Shown piece after piece: positions 14,101 through 14,529 of a DNA stretch of 14,529 nt (its first letter is position 1; the number at the start of each line of letters is the position of its first letter). The position numbers were made by a program, and so were the translations under genes. The notes beneath the pieces are model-generated. The model was not told the DNA's origin and did not search any database. It was given only the letters and a program-made list of their open reading frames with translations. This DNA is from Dehalococcoidia bacterium (lineage in GTDB: Bacteria; Chloroflexota; Dehalococcoidia; GIF9; AB-539-J10): the NCBI GenBank assembly GCA_030606165.1, contig JAUWGZ010000031.1:1-14529 (forward strand), given 5' to 3'.

Positions 14101-14529
14101 TGAGTGCCATTAAATGTTCCGCACTCGAACCAGTCGCAAAACTTCCGCCTGGTTACAACCATGACGTAATGAAAGTCAAACGTGTTTTTGAGGAAGACGT
14201 AAAACACAGGCGAGCAGAGCGAGTTCAGACCATATCTTTGACACAAGCACAGCGATACGTTCTACGCGAACTCAGTGTCCTTTATAAGCAAGGTGACGAT
14301 GAGACCAAAGCTAGGATTAACGTGTTGGAGAGAGCATTCCGAATGAGTCCATCGCCAGCGGTAAATAAGAAGTTGAACTTTCTTAGGCGAAACGGGGTAG
14401 TCGGAGAGGACCTACTTAGAAGTCTCGCCGAAATTTACTATGGACATAACTTACATGAGCGCTTTGAACAGAAGGATATTTTCACTGAGATTGAAGAAAT
14501 ACCCCGCATAGTTTGTAGTGAGGCACTTA
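11193..14529 (+). CDS. PLD-SNF2 fusion helicase (3' end outside window)
   Basis: An uninterrupted frame of 1112 codons from ATG 11193 to the right edge, with AGGAGTGAG 3 bases upstream. The N-terminal domain (about 1-235) is phospholipase-D-like. It has H145-A-K147 in RLHAKAYIFD and GSSNLT at 175-180, i.e. one visible HxK site, so activity would need dimerisation as in single-HKD nucleases. The helicase superfamily 2 (SNF2/RapA type) motor follows. It has the Q-motif DFQ (272-274), Walker A ADVVGLGKS (294-302), DESH (377-380), TATP (407-410), motif IV CLIFTQY (from 717), motif V STDVLSEGLNLQ (from 782), and QRIGRIDRIGS (from 812). About 300 residues separate the two RecA-like lobes, which is a long insert. 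Residues 870-1112 are unassigned. It is the last visible gene of the operon. SNF2 proteins such as DrmD accompany methyltransferases in class 1 DISARM, but the PLD fusion here differs. Confidence 0.92.
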   Translation, partial: MPTHDIIDNRNEKLVDHINRVLPSSERAKFAVGYFFLSGFEPIQNNLKGVVELKLLIGNTTNRQTLEQISEGYKRLDLVDQALEDIRLSKKADQRRRAGETAENLQEAIALMDQTDEGESLVKTLVNMIEEKRLKVKVYTKGRLHAKAYIFDYKNLYDDKGKPVPPPNKGSAIVGSSNLTLAGISDNTELNVRIEGDGNHAELTRWFDELWDEAQDFEAHLMNKLSQSWAARLVNPYDIYMKTLYTLVKDRLEEEKGAEILWDDEITRDLADFQKVAVYQAIQKIRDYGGCFVADVVGLGKSYIGAAIVKHFERTEHARPLIICPKPLEDMWESYNEVYDLNARVLSMSLLKETDEAGVNGLLQDVKYRDRNMVLVDESHNFRHHTTQRYEALHTFLSTGRKCCFLTATPRNKSAWDIYNQTKLFHQEDKTDLPIDPPDLKKYFKLIDNEERRLQDLLVHVLIRRTRRHVLRWYGYAEDTHQPLRELSDTESRQYLDGTKRAYIMVGGKHQFFPRRELVPLRYSIDATYNGLYQQIRTYLGRPRGTHYQPKLGQELTYARYGLYNYVRPEKRKQKPYNELQRAGMNLRGIIRVLLFKRFESSVYSFRETIRRLITIHKAFLKSLDAGIVPAGDDAQQLLYECDRYEEADLMDQLREMSGQYDIKDFDQTRLRDHIEADKKLLEQVLQLVEPITPANDDKLQKLFSRMKQEPLNKGKCLIFTQYADTAKYLYENLNPGNKEPDIDVIYGTDKSKSRMAGRFAPKANPQFKLLKGESEVRILVSTDVLSEGLNLQDGDKVVNYDLHWNPVKLIQRIGRIDRIGSENDVVWAFNFLPETELDRGLGIKQVLENRIQEIHDTIGEDAAILDPSERLNEQTMYAIYESRGGQLSLFEEDVRDLVDLNEAEEMLRHLRSETPQEFQRISEMRDGIRSSKEADFKGRYVFCEAGRFYQLFLVGKDGNIASRDVAKAVSAIKCSALEPVAKLPPGYNHDVMKVKRVFEEDVKHRRAERVQTISLTQAQRYVLRELSVLYKQGDDETKARINVLERAFRMSPSPAVNKKLNFLRRNGVVGEDLLRSLAEIYYGHNLHERFEQKDIFTEIEEIPRIVCSEAL

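Noticed and set aside
5398..14529. Annotation as a complete BREX or DISARM system
   Set aside because: Only a PglX/DrmMI-like methyltransferase and an SNF2-type helicase are shared. PglZ, BrxC, DrmA and DrmB are not in the window, and an OLD protein and a PLD fusion are extra. It could change with sequence beyond the right edge.

Overview
The window looks like a moderate-GC bacterial chromosome, most likely Chloroflexota and perhaps class Dehalococcoidia. That placement is inference. It rests on the character of GroEL (PVALDKKWGAP, ELPDPFENMG, Gly-rich tail ending GGYEGMM), a CIRCE-controlled groES-groEL pair, a DUF2851 protein and a DUF72-type remnant starting IKVGCCGF. No rRNA, tRNA, CRISPR array, insertion sequence or integrase is visible, and no gene-free stretch exceeds about 125 bases.

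Left part (1-5334) is mainly housekeeping. It begins with the C-terminal tail of an isoprenylcysteine-methyltransferase-like protein, followed on the same strand by an M16B zinc peptidase. A perfect 14-bp stem hairpin lies between the peptidase and groEL, which converge on it. The groES-groEL operon runs leftward from a promoter followed at once by a CIRCE operator. Divergent from it, a consensus-like promoter with an embedded dyad drives a small XRE-type regulator whose mRNA is probably leaderless. Translationally coupled to this regulator is a collapsed DUF72 gene that retains only its two ends. A full-length DUF2851 gene follows.

Right part (5335-14529) is an accessory, defence-like operon read rightward from a TTGACA-18-TATACT promoter. 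The order is a 71-aa winged-HTH protein, a 1227-aa Eco57I/PglX-like adenine-N6 DNA methyltransferase, a 568-aa OLD-family AAA ATPase with TOPRIM nuclease domain, a very short ORF that may be a HEPN-gene remnant, and a PLD-SNF2 helicase of at least 1112 aa that runs off the right edge. An inverted repeat brackets the promoter and first start codon, as expected for autoregulation.

The cluster has modification (methyltransferase), two candidate nuclease activities (TOPRIM and PLD) and an ATP-driven translocase, but no recognisable PglZ, BrxC, DrmA or DrmB. The most interesting hypothesis is therefore a restriction-like anti-phage system that is neither canonical BREX nor canonical DISARM. Genes beyond the right edge are needed to settle this.
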